DNA of 64,000 bases, taken from positions 558,001 through 622,000 of the forward strand of contig CAWCNV010000001.1 in NCBI GenBank assembly GCA_963797015.1. Reading direction: 5' to 3'. Position 1 is the first letter of the stretch. Every line of letters starts with the position of its first letter. This document shows, in pieces, positions 10,026 to 20,026 of this stretch. A model generated the notes under the pieces. That model ran no database searches, was not told the origin of the DNA, and was given only the letters and a program-made list of their open reading frames with translations. Origin of the DNA: JBBPZA01 sp963797015 (GTDB lineage Bacteria > Actinomycetota > Thermoleophilia > Solirubrobacterales > Solirubrobacteraceae). The position numbers and the translations under genes are program-made.

Positions 10026-11792
10026 CTAGACCGCCTCGGCGACCGCGTCGAACACGCGCCTGTGCAGAGCGCGGTTGGCCTCGCGCTCGGTGCGCACCTC
10101 GATCAGCGTGACGCGGCCCGACACGAGCGCCTCGTCCAGCGCGACGCGGAAGGCCGGGGGGTCTGAGACCGGCAGGTGGACGACTCCGAACGCCGCGGCG
10201 AGCAGCCCGAAGTCGAGCCCGTGGGGAGTGGCGACGTGCTCCTCGAACGCGTCGCGCTCGCCCGCGATCGGGAGGAAGTGGAAGATCCCACCGCCGTCGT
10301 TGTTGATCAGCACGATCACCAGCGGCAGCTCCAGGCGCGACGCGGCCAGCAGGCCGCCAAGGTCGTGGGCGAGCGCCACGTCTCCGATCAGCGCCACCAC
10401 CGGCCCCGAGGCGGCCGCGGCGGCGCCGAACGCGGCGGAGATCGTGCCGTCGATGCCGTTGGCGCCGCGGTTGGCGAGGACGCGCGGCTGCGCGTCGCGC
10501 GCGGGGAAGAACGTCTCCACGTCGCGCACGGGCATCGAGGAGGCCACGAACAGCGTCGTGTACGCGGGCAGGCGGACGCCGACCTCGGCGATCACGCGCG
10601 GCTCGGAGAGCTCGTCGCCCAGGGTCGCCGCGATGCGCTCCGCGGCGATGCGGTCGGCCGTCCTCCACTCCTCGAGCCAGTCGCTGTGGGGCGGGCGCTC
10701 CGGCGGTCGCCCGACGGGGAAGCGCGCGCCCGCCCTCTCGCGGCGCAACCGCGGCAGGCGCTCGGTGACCGCGTCCAGGGTGGCCGCCGGATCGGCGGCG
10801 AGCAGCGTCGAGACGACGGCGTCGGGATCCTGCCAGGTGCCGTCGGGGTCGAGCGAGACCTGGACCGCGTCGCGGGCGGCGGCGAGCCATGCGCGCAGCG
10901 GCTTGGACGTCGGCAGGTCGCCGACGCGCACGACGACCTCCGGCCTGTGGCCGTCGGCGAAGGACTGGGAGCGCAGCAGCGCGTCGTAGTGCGCGATCGC
11001 GCCCGGGCCTTGGCGCGCGCAGGAGAGCGGGTCGGCGAGCAGCGGCAGCCCGGCGCCGGCCGCGAAGCGCGAGAGCGCGGCGGGAAGCTCGCGGTGGCGC
11101 TCGTCGCGGCCGGCGACCACGACACCGCGCGTGCGCGCCGAGAGCTCGTCCGCGAGCTGCTCGATCACCGCGTCGGACGGTCGCGCGACCGCGCGCGGCC
11201 GTGTGATCCACGGCCGCTCGCCGGCGCGTCCGCCTCCGCCGGGATCGTCGGGAAGCGAGCCGTCGGGCACGAGCGGCTCGCGCAGCGGGAAGTTGAGGTG
11301 CACCGGCCCGGGGCGGCCGTCGACCGCGGTCCAGTAGGCGCGGCAGGCCAGCGCGCGGATCCAGGCCAGGCGGCCGGTGTCGGCGTCGTGGGTGCCGACC
11401 TCGAAGAACCACTTCGCCGCCGACCCGTAGAGCTTGAGCTGGTCGATGGTCTGGCCGGCGCCGACCTCGCGCAGCTCGGGCGGGCGGTCGGCGGTGAGCA
11501 CGAGCATCGGCACGCGCGCCTCGTGCGCCTCGACGACCGCGGGCGTCAGGTTCGCCGCCGCGGTCCCCGAGGTGACCGACACCGCGGCGGGCAACCCGGA
11601 CGCCTTGGCCAGCCCGAGCGCGAAGAAGCCGGCGCAGCGCTCGTCGAGGTGCGACCAGGCGTGCAGGCGCGGCTCGCGCGCGAGCGCCAGCACGATGGGG
11701 GAGGAGCGCGACCCCGGCGAGGTGCAGGCGTGGCGCATCCCGCAGCGCGCGAGCTCGTCGACGAAGGCGCGTAGGAGGAGGTGTGTGTCCAT
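10026..11792 (-). CDS. menD: 2-Succinyl-5-enolpyruvyl-6-hydroxy-3-cyclohexene-1-carboxylate synthase
   Basis: This thiamine-diphosphate enzyme adds 2-oxoglutarate to isochorismate, the second menaquinone step. The ATG at 11792 gives 588 aa beginning MDTHLLLRAFVDELARCG. Visible motifs are ACTSPGSRSSPIVLAL, the SVTSGTAAANLTPAVVEA segment, LTADRPPELR and the C-terminal ThDP site GDVALAHDLGGL...INNDGGGIFHFLP. Length and motifs are those of MenD. Its start codon lies only 9 bp from the menH start codon on the other strand. Confidence 0.96.
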   Translation of the reverse strand: MDTHLLLRAFVDELARCGMRHACTSPGSRSSPIVLALAREPRLHAWSHLDERCAGFFALGLAKASGLPAAVSVTSGTAAANLTPAVVEAHEARVPMLVLTADRPPELREVGAGQTIDQLKLYGSAAKWFFEVGTHDADTGRLAWIRALACRAYWTAVDGRPGPVHLNFPLREPLVPDGSLPDDPGGGGRAGERPWITRPRAVARPSDAVIEQLADELSARTRGVVVAGRDERHRELPAALSRFAAGAGLPLLADPLSCARQGPGAIAHYDALLRSQSFADGHRPEVVVRVGDLPTSKPLRAWLAAARDAVQVSLDPDGTWQDPDAVVSTLLAADPAATLDAVTERLPRLRRERAGARFPVGRPPERPPHSDWLEEWRTADRIAAERIAATLGDELSEPRVIAEVGVRLPAYTTLFVASSMPVRDVETFFPARDAQPRVLANRGANGIDGTISAAFGAAAAASGPVVALIGDVALAHDLGGLLAASRLELPLVIVLINNDGGGIFHFLPIAGERDAFEEHVATPHGLDFGLLAAAFGVVHLPVSDPPAFRVALDEALVSGRVTLIEVRTEREANRALHRRVFDAVAEAV

Positions 11793-11801
11793 GATGCGTG
11801 G

Positions 11802-12509
11802 GTGCGCGACCTGGTGCTCCTGCACGGTTTTACGCAGACCGGCGCGAGCTGGAGCTCCGTGGCCGCGGAGGCGGCCGAACGCTACCGCGTGCATGCGCCG
11901 GACCTGCGAGGCCATGGCGACGCCTCGTCGCGACTTCCGGTGACGTTCGCCGCGGTGGTGGACGACGTCGCCGTGCTCGCGCCCGGTGGCTTCACCCTCG
12001 CCGGCTACTCGATGGGCGGCCGGATCGCGCTCGCGGCCGCGCTGGCGCACCCCGATCGCGTCGAGCGGCTCGTCCTGGTCGGCGCGTCGCCGGGGCTGGC
12101 CGACGACGCCGCGCGCGCGGAGCGCCGGCAGGCCGACGAGCTGCTGGCCGAGGAGATCGAGCGCGACGGCGTCGAGGCATTCGCGCGACGCTGGGCGGCC
12201 CAGCCGCTGTTCGCAGGCCAGCCGCCCGAGGTCGTCCGCGCCGCGCACGAGGACCGCCTGCGCGGGACCGCGAGCGGCCTCGCCGCCGCGCTGCGCGGAC
12301 TGGGCACGGGCGTCATGGAGCCGCTGTGGGAGCGGCTGGACGAGCTGCCGATGCCGGTCGATCTGATCGTGGGTGAGCGCGACGAGCGCTTCCGCGAAAT
12401 CAACGAGCGCATGGTGGAGCGCCTGCCCCGCGCCAGGCTGCACTTGTTCTCCGGAGCCGGCCACGCGGCCCACCTCGAGCGTCCAGCCGAGGTGGCCGCG
12501 CTGCTGTGA
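11802..12509 (+). CDS. menH: Alpha/beta hydrolase, probable SHCHC synthase
   Basis: The product is about 235 aa with the MenH-like layout: LLHGFTQTGASW at the oxyanion region, nucleophile elbow GYSMGGRIAL, acid region LIVGERDERF and catalytic His in GAGHAAHLERP. MenH removes pyruvate from the MenD product. Divergence from menD supports that role, although generic alpha/beta hydrolases look similar. I favour the GTG at 11802. A GTG at 11781 would add 7 residues, and AGGAGG sits directly against it, too close for a normal SD sequence. Confidence 0.8.
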   Translation: MRDLVLLHGFTQTGASWSSVAAEAAERYRVHAPDLRGHGDASSRLPVTFAAVVDDVAVLAPGGFTLAGYSMGGRIALAAALAHPDRVERLVLVGASPGLADDAARAERRQADELLAEEIERDGVEAFARRWAAQPLFAGQPPEVVRAAHEDRLRGTASGLAAALRGLGTGVMEPLWERLDELPMPVDLIVGERDERFREINERMVERLPRARLHLFSGAGHAAHLERPAEVAALL

Positions 12510-12547
12510 CGCGCAACTCGGCGGCGGCGACCGGTTTGATTGCGGCG

Positions 12548-13630
12548 ATGCGACCACGGCTCCTCGTCTCCCTCGCGCTCGCCGCCGCCCTGCTCGGCGT
12601 GGGGGCCGTCGAGGTGGCTGCCGCCCCGTCGACTGCAGACCTGACCCTGCGCCAGCTCGTCGGCCAGCGGCTGATCGTCGGGTACTCGGGGGTCACGCCT
12701 CCTTCCAAGCTCAAGCAGCGCATCGCGCGCGGCGAGCTGGCGGGGGTGATCCTCTTCTCGCGCAACATCGGCTCCCGCGACCGGCTGCGCCGGACCATCG
12801 CCTCGCTACAGGCCATAGAGCGGCCTGCGGGGCTCGACCAGCCGCTGCTGGTGATGATCGACCAGGAGGGCGGGCTGGTGAAGCGGCTGTCCGGCGCGCC
12901 CGACCGCTCGCCCGCCGAGGTCGGCCGCACGCGCGATGCAACCTATGCGCGCGGCGTGGGCCAGGCCACCGCGGCGAACCTGCGCTCGGTCGGGGTCAAC
13001 GTGGACCTCGCACCCGTGCTCGACATCGGCCGCCGTGGGTCGGTCGTTCGCCGGCTCCGGCGCGCTCACGGCTCCACGGCGCGGCAGGTCGAGCTCACCG
13101 GCGTGCCCTTTGCCCAGGGACTGGCGGACGGAAGCGTGCTGGCGACGGCCAAGCACTTCCCGGGGCTGGGCGACGCGCGCACCGACGAGGACGTCGCGGT
13201 CAACCGCTCGACGCGCTCGCTCGACTTCCTGCGCACCGTCGACGAGGCGCCGTTCGCGTCGGCGTTCAGCGCGGGCGTTCCGATGGTCATGACCAGCACC
13301 TCGATCTACACGGCGCTCGACTCGCGGCGCCCGGCGCTGCTCTCGCGAGCGGTCGCGACGCGCGAGCTCCGCGACCGGCTGGGCTTCACCGGAGTCTCCA
13401 TCACCGACGACCTCGACGTCCGCGCCCTCGACCGCTTCGGGAGGGCAGCGACCGTGGGCCTGCGCGCGGCCCGTGCCGGCAACGACCTGCTGCTCTTCGC
13501 GCAGAGCTACTCCAACGGCGCGGCCGCCGCTTCCGCGTTTCTCCGCAGCGCGCAGGCGGGCGACGTCGACCGCTCGGAGCTCGAGCAGCACGCCGCGCGC
13601 GTGCTCGCCCTGCGCGCCTCCCTGGGCTGA
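12548..13630 (+). CDS. Secreted GH3-like (NagZ-type) protein lacking the catalytic His
   Basis: The 360-aa protein has a signal peptide (MRPRLLVSLALAAALLGVG to about residue 26) and a GH3 N-terminal TIM barrel: VIDQEGG region, LAPVLDI, AKHFPGLGDA and SITDDLDVRAL with the nucleophile Asp. NagZ enzymes carry KHFPGHG...DSH, where the His is the acid/base; here the segment reads GLGDARTDEDVAV, so that His is Asp. It may be a non-NagZ hydrolase or an inactive binding protein of the cell wall. The start at 12548 places the signal peptide at the terminus. Confidence 0.82.
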   Translation: MRPRLLVSLALAAALLGVGAVEVAAAPSTADLTLRQLVGQRLIVGYSGVTPPSKLKQRIARGELAGVILFSRNIGSRDRLRRTIASLQAIERPAGLDQPLLVMIDQEGGLVKRLSGAPDRSPAEVGRTRDATYARGVGQATAANLRSVGVNVDLAPVLDIGRRGSVVRRLRRAHGSTARQVELTGVPFAQGLADGSVLATAKHFPGLGDARTDEDVAVNRSTRSLDFLRTVDEAPFASAFSAGVPMVMTSTSIYTALDSRRPALLSRAVATRELRDRLGFTGVSITDDLDVRALDRFGRAATVGLRAARAGNDLLLFAQSYSNGAAAASAFLRSAQAGDVDRSELEQHAARVLALRASLG

Positions 13631-13633
13631 AAA

Positions 13634-13656
13634 GGGGGGAGTGTCCCGCTCCCTCC
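13634..13656 (+). terminator. Hairpin after the GH3 gene
   Basis: Arms 13634-13643 and 13647-13656 pair over 10 positions, two of them G-U, with a 3-nt loop. There is no U tract, so it may be a weak or factor-assisted terminator. Confidence 0.4.
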
Positions 13657-13725
13657 CGGCAACCCCCGCGGAGTACCAGAGGAGGGACGCACACCGGCCG
13701 TCCGCTCTGCGAAGCTGGGCGCGCG

Positions 13726-14274
13726 ATGGCCCGGCCGACCGCGCAGGACGCCTTCCGGCTCGCGCGGCGGCGGTTCCTCGCCGCCGAGCGCGTCGACATG
13801 ACGGCGATGGCCGAGGAGCTGGGCGTGAACAGGGTCACGCTCTATCGCTGGGTGGGGTCGCGCGAGCGGCTGCTGGTCGATGTCGTGTGGTCGCTGGCGA
13901 GCGTGACGCTCGAGCGCATCGACGCCAGGGTGCGCGCGAGCGGCTCTGAGCGCGTCGTCCGGGTCGTGACCCGCTTCCTCGACGCCGTGATCTCGAACGC
14001 GGGCATGCAGCGCTGGCTGGCCGACGAGGGCGAGTTCGCGATGCGCCTGCTCACGCGCCGCGAGCCCGGCTTCCAGCCGCGCCTGATCGCCGCCGTGCGG
14101 CGCATGCTGGCCGAGGAGTCGGCCGACGGCGCGCTCGAGCTCGGCGCCGACATGGACGAGGTCGCCTACGTCATCGTGCGCCTGATCGAGTCCTACACCT
14201 ACCTGGACCTGATCACCGGCGAGCGCCCCGACGCGCGCCGCGCCGAGCCGATCCTGCGGCTCCTGCTGAGCTGA
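13726..14274 (+). CDS. TetR-type regulator (QsdR-like), 182 aa
   Basis: The N-terminal helix-turn-helix is readable as MTAMAEELGVNRVTLYRWVGSRERLLVDV (residues 26-54), the canonical TetR arrangement. The C-terminal ligand domain (FLDAVISNAGMQRWLADEGEFAMRLLTRREPGFQPRLI) resembles the QsdR subgroup. The target is probably the adjacent lipase-like gene, 73 nt downstream on the same strand, since TetR proteins usually control neighbours; this is inference. No clear operator palindrome was found. Confidence 0.85.
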   Translation: MARPTAQDAFRLARRRFLAAERVDMTAMAEELGVNRVTLYRWVGSRERLLVDVVWSLASVTLERIDARVRASGSERVVRVVTRFLDAVISNAGMQRWLADEGEFAMRLLTRREPGFQPRLIAAVRRMLAEESADGALELGADMDEVAYVIVRLIESYTYLDLITGERPDARRAEPILRLLLS

Positions 14275-14347
14275 TCCCACCTGCAACAGATCCGCAAATC
14301 GTTGCGGTAGGATCGGCCGCTGTCCGGCGGCGAGCGAAGGGGTGGCG

Positions 14348-15652
14348 ATGACGACGACGACCGGCAGCTCTCAGGCCCTGGCGGTGCGCGGGCAGCCCGA
14401 CGAGGTCCGCGCCCTGACGCGGCTGGCCTTCGAGGAGATCTCCGGCATACCGGCGGGCATAGGCGGCATCCACATGGCGGTCGCCGACCGCGTGTTCCGC
14501 TGGGTCGGCCCGGCGGCGGCGCCGGTCCGCGTCGTGCACAACGCGGTGGCGGGCGGCGTCTACGGAGCATTGCGCGGCGGCACGCACCTTCTCGGCCGCG
14601 GTGTCGACGGGGCCGCGTCGGCGTTGCGTGGACCCGGGGAGGCACGCCCTGTCTCGACCACACGTCAGGGCAGCCTTGCCGTCGGGATCCTCAACGGGTT
14701 GCGCGGCGACGCCCTGGAGCGGGCGGGCAACCCGCTGCACCAGCCGATGGCGGTACGCGTCGAGGGTGGTCCGGTCGAGCTCGAGCGCGAGGCGCTCACG
14801 GCCGCCTTCCCCGAGGCGACCCCGCGGCTCGTCGTGTTCCTGCACGGCCTCATGGAGACCGAGTTCTCGTGGCACCTGGGAGCCCGCGACGACGACACCT
14901 ACGGCGCGCGGCTGGCCGCGGAGCTCGGCTGCACGCCCGTGTACGTGCGCTACAACTCCGGCCGCCACATCTCCGAGAACGGCCGCTCGCTCGCCGAGCT
15001 GTTGGCCGCGCTGGGCGACGAGTGGCCGGTGGACGTGCGCGAGATCGCACTCGTTGGGCACTCGATGGGCGGCCTCGTGAGCCGCAGCGCCTGCCACCAG
15101 GCCGCCCGGGAGCAGATGGAGTGGACGCGCAGCGTGCGCCACGTGGTGTCACTGGGCTCGCCGCACATGGGCGCGCCGCTCGAGCAGGGCGTCCACTACC
15201 TCAGCGCGGCGCTCCATGCGCTGCCCGAGACGCGGCCGGTCGGCGCCTTCCTGCGCCGGCGCAGCGCCGGCATCCGCGACCTGCGCCAGGGCTCGCTGGT
15301 CGACGATGACTGGCGCGACCGCGACCCCGACGCGCTGCGCGCGGCCGCGTGCCAGGAGGTGCCGCTGCTGGAAGGCGCGACCCACTGCTTCGTCGCGGGC
15401 ACGATCACTCGCAGCGCCAAGCATCCGCTGGGCCGGCTCGTCGGCGACTACCTCGTGCTCGAGCCGAGCGCCTCGGGGCGCGGCCGCACGCGCCGGCTCC
15501 CGTTCAGGGCCGAGCACGGCCTGCACGTGGGCGGCGTCAACCACTTCGCGCTGCTCAACCACCCTGCGGTCTACGCCAAGCTGCGCGAGTGGCTCCGGAC
15601 GCCCCGGGCCCAGCTCGCCGCGGCGAAGGGGTTGTCAACCGAACCGGTATAG
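14348..15652 (+). CDS. Lipase-like alpha/beta hydrolase with N-terminal extension, 434 aa
   Basis: After an N-terminal region of about 150 residues of unknown fold come VVFLHGLMETEFSW (oxyanion region), VYVRYNSGRHISENGR, the nucleophile elbow VGHSMGGLVSR, SLGSPHMGAPLE and a late VGGVNHFALLNHP His. These are the features of PGAP1/triacylglycerol-lipase-like esterases. No signal peptide is seen, so it is probably cytoplasmic, acting on acyl esters or storage lipid. GAAGGGG lies 6 nt before the ATG at 14348; a GTG at 14342 is possible. Confidence 0.83.
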   Translation: MTTTTGSSQALAVRGQPDEVRALTRLAFEEISGIPAGIGGIHMAVADRVFRWVGPAAAPVRVVHNAVAGGVYGALRGGTHLLGRGVDGAASALRGPGEARPVSTTRQGSLAVGILNGLRGDALERAGNPLHQPMAVRVEGGPVELEREALTAAFPEATPRLVVFLHGLMETEFSWHLGARDDDTYGARLAAELGCTPVYVRYNSGRHISENGRSLAELLAALGDEWPVDVREIALVGHSMGGLVSRSACHQAAREQMEWTRSVRHVVSLGSPHMGAPLEQGVHYLSAALHALPETRPVGAFLRRRSAGIRDLRQGSLVDDDWRDRDPDALRAAACQEVPLLEGATHCFVAGTITRSAKHPLGRLVGDYLVLEPSASGRGRTRRLPFRAEHGLHVGGVNHFALLNHPAVYAKLREWLRTPRAQLAAAKGLSTEPV

Positions 15653-15655
15653 AAT
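15632..15655 (+). promoter_or_regulatory. Possible promoter of the carbonic anhydrase gene
   Basis: TTGTCA (15632-15637) and TATAGAAT (15648-15655) stand out in GC-rich surroundings at the end of the upstream gene. The spacing is short for a standard sigma-70-type promoter. Confidence 0.35.
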
Positions 15656-15685
15656 CCCGCACCCCTATCTGATCGGGAGATCCCA

Positions 15686-16177
15686 TTGAGCGCGACTGAC
15701 GAGTACCTCGCCAACAACGCACGCTACGCCGAGAGCTTCGACAAGGGTGACCTTCCGCTGCCGCCGTCGAAGAAGGTCGCGGTCGTGGCGTGCATGGACG
15801 CGCGCGTGATGCCCTCCAAGATCCTCGGCATCGAGGAGGGGGAAGCACACGTGATCCGCAATGCCGGCGGCGTGATCACCGACGACGAGATCCGCTCGCT
15901 CGCGATCTCGCAGCGACTGCTCGGGACCGAGGAGATCATCCTCGTGCACCACACCGACTGCGGCATGCTCACCTTCACCGACGATCAGTTCAAGCAGCAG
16001 ATCGAGGAGGACACCGGCATCAGGCCGCAGTGGGCGGCGGAGGCGTTCGGCGACCTGGAGGGAGACGTCCGCCAGTCCATCGCTCGCATCAAGGCGAGCC
16101 CCTTCATCCCCAGCAAGGACAGCGTGCGCGGCTTCGTCTACGAGGTCGAGACAGGCCGCCTGCGCGAGGTCACCTGA
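15686..16177 (+). CDS. Beta-carbonic anhydrase, 163 aa
   Basis: This zinc enzyme interconverts CO2 and bicarbonate. The zinc and catalytic residues are visible: Cys36-x-Asp38-x-Arg40 in VVACMDARVMP, and His89-x-x-Cys92 in HHTDCGM. NAGGVITDDEIRSL is also conserved. The short 163-aa form resembles the mycobacterial Rv1284-type enzymes. The start is a TTG preceded by GGGAG. It is the last native gene before the acquired AraC-VOC-UvrA segment. Confidence 0.92.
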   Translation: MSATDEYLANNARYAESFDKGDLPLPPSKKVAVVACMDARVMPSKILGIEEGEAHVIRNAGGVITDDEIRSLAISQRLLGTEEIILVHHTDCGMLTFTDDQFKQQIEEDTGIRPQWAAEAFGDLEGDVRQSIARIKASPFIPSKDSVRGFVYEVETGRLREVT

Positions 16178-16239
16178 GCCGGTGCCGCGTCAGGCAACCG
16201 TTACGCGCTTGACCACCTCACGCAGCATTCGACCCCGGC

Positions 16240-16416
16240 CGCAGCCGCTCGACGTCGAGGGGCTCGCCCGCGGCGCTTACATGTCGGCCGGGCACTTCAG
16301 CCGCGAGTCCCGCCGCGCCTACGGCGAGTCGCCTTACGGCTAGCTGATGACACGGCGCATCGAGCGCGATGGCGCTGCTGGGTCGTGGCGACCTCAGCGT
16401 CACCGAGGTCTGCTTC
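16240..16416 (+). pseudogene. AraC-family regulator remnant
   Basis: One frame reads PLDVEGLARGAYMSAGHFSR and then RRAYGESPYG, ending at a TAG at 16341-16343. The same frame goes on LMTRRIER; after a shift near 16370 the next frame continues MALLGRGDLSVTEVCFEV. Together these are the first HTH of a well-known actinobacterial AraC regulator, in which SPYSYLMTRRIERAMALL is uninterrupted. The gene therefore has a nonsense codon, a 2-nt frameshift and lost ends. In relatives it precedes a VOC gene and a uvrA-like gene, the order kept here. Confidence 0.8.
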
Positions 16417-16569
16417 GAGGTCCGCAACGACGTCGAATACGGCGGGATGCATTGGATCACGGTCGGGCCCCCGGACCAGCCCGGCACGCCGACCGAGCAG
16501 CCGTACGGGATCCGCGACTGCGCCGTCCGCGACCCCGCGGGCAACCTGATCCGCATCCAGGACTACGCT
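16417..16569 (+). pseudogene. VOC (glyoxalase-fold) gene remnant with internal deletion
   Basis: Reading on from the AraC remnant: EVRNDVEYGGMHWITVGPPD matches the start of the partner VOC protein. After PGT, at about 16488, it jumps directly to PTEQPYGIRDCAVRDPAGNL, the C-terminus of the same family. About 60-70 central residues appear lost, as well as the N-terminus. The remnant stays in frame with the uvrA-like gene that starts at 16582, so a long open frame spans both but is not one protein. Confidence 0.8.
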
Positions 16570-16581
16570 GAGCCGCCGGCG

Positions 16582-18972
<2,391 letters not shown>

Positions 18973-18978
18973 CCGAGG

Positions 18979-19002
18979 CCCTAGGTCATCCACAACCTAG
19001 GG
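18979..19002. terminator. Bidirectional hairpin between uvrA-like gene and menC
   Basis: CCCTAGGT (18979-18986) and ACCTAGGG (18995-19002) form a perfect 8-bp stem with an 8-nt loop between convergent genes. The menC stop codon lies within the second arm. Confidence 0.5.
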
Positions 19003-20013
19003 CGACACGCCGAGCCCCGGGGCGGTCGGCACGGCGATGCGGCCCGCGTTCGGGACCAGAGGGTCGTCGAGGCCGTCGAAGAGGCTCAGGGTGGCAAGGC
19101 CGCACGGCGGCAGGGGCGCCAGCGCCGCAGCGGCGTGCAGCGCCGCAGCGATCCCGAGCGGCCCGTCGAAGGTCGAGGCCAGGTAGACCTCGGCGCCGGT
19201 CGAGCGCACCGCGACGGCCTGGCCCAGCAGCGCGGAGATTCCGCCGCAGCGCCCGATCTTCAGGCACACGGCGTCGCCGGCGCCCGACAGCAGCGCGCCC
19301 GGCCGGCCGGCGGTCTCGTCCATCGCGATCCGCGTCGCGACCGCCTCGCGCACCTCGCGAAGCGCGGCCTCGCCGTGGCAGGGCTCCTCGACCAGCTCGA
19401 GGCCCACCGGCTCGAGCGCGGCGATCGCCGCCACCGCCTCCTTTGGCGACCACGCCCCGTTCGCGTCCAGGCGCAGGGCGACGGCCGGGCCCGCAGCCGC
19501 GCGCACGGCGGCGACGCGGCCCGCGTCGTCTCCCACCCCGACCTTGACCTTGAGGCAGCGAAAGCCGGCGCGCGCGGCGGCCGCCGCCTCGGCCGCCGCT
19601 CCGGCCCGGTCGAGCGTCGTGATCGTCGCGTTGACCTCGACCTCCGCCGCCGGTGAGCCCGCGAGCAGAGCGGCCACCGGTCGCCCCTCGCGCCGCCCGC
19701 GCAGGTCCCACAGCGCCAGATCGATCGCGGCCAGTGCCTGCGGGAGATCGGCGGCGGCGCGCAGGGCCTCGAGGCGGTCGCCGGGCGCCAGCCCGTCGGC
19801 GGCCAGCACCGGGCGGTAGGCCTCGAGCGCCGCCTCCACCGCCTCCAGCCGGACACCGTCGTAGGGCTCGAGCGGGGCGGCCTCGCCCCAGCCGACGAGG
19901 CCGTCGTCGTTGCGCAGGCCGACGAGTAGCAGCTCGCGGCGCTCCAGCGCTCCCCAGGCCGTCTCCAGCGGCGCCCGCAGCGCAAGCGATCGCCGCTCGA
20001 CCTGCAGCTCCAT
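18997..20013 (-). CDS. menC: o-Succinylbenzoate synthase (enolase superfamily)
   Basis: MenC dehydrates SHCHC to o-succinylbenzoate. The 338-aa protein shows the enolase-superfamily sites in order: catalytic Lys pair in CLKVKVG, metal ligands Asp in LRLDANGAW, Glu in ELVEEP and Asp in AMDETAG, and the distal Lys in LKIGRCGG. By itself it could be a dipeptide epimerase or N-succinylamino acid racemase. Position as the last gene of a menB-menA-menC run makes MenC the best call. It starts 13 nt after the menA stop codon. Confidence 0.9.
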   Translation of the reverse strand: MELQVERRSLALRAPLETAWGALERRELLLVGLRNDDGLVGWGEAAPLEPYDGVRLEAVEAALEAYRPVLAADGLAPGDRLEALRAAADLPQALAAIDLALWDLRGRREGRPVAALLAGSPAAEVEVNATITTLDRAGAAAEAAAAARAGFRCLKVKVGVGDDAGRVAAVRAAAGPAVALRLDANGAWSPKEAVAAIAALEPVGLELVEEPCHGEAALREVREAVATRIAMDETAGRPGALLSGAGDAVCLKIGRCGGISALLGQAVAVRSTGAEVYLASTFDGPLGIAAALHAAAALAPLPPCGLATLSLFDGLDDPLVPNAGRIAVPTAPGLGVSP

Positions 20014-20026
20014 CGGCCTGGGTCTC

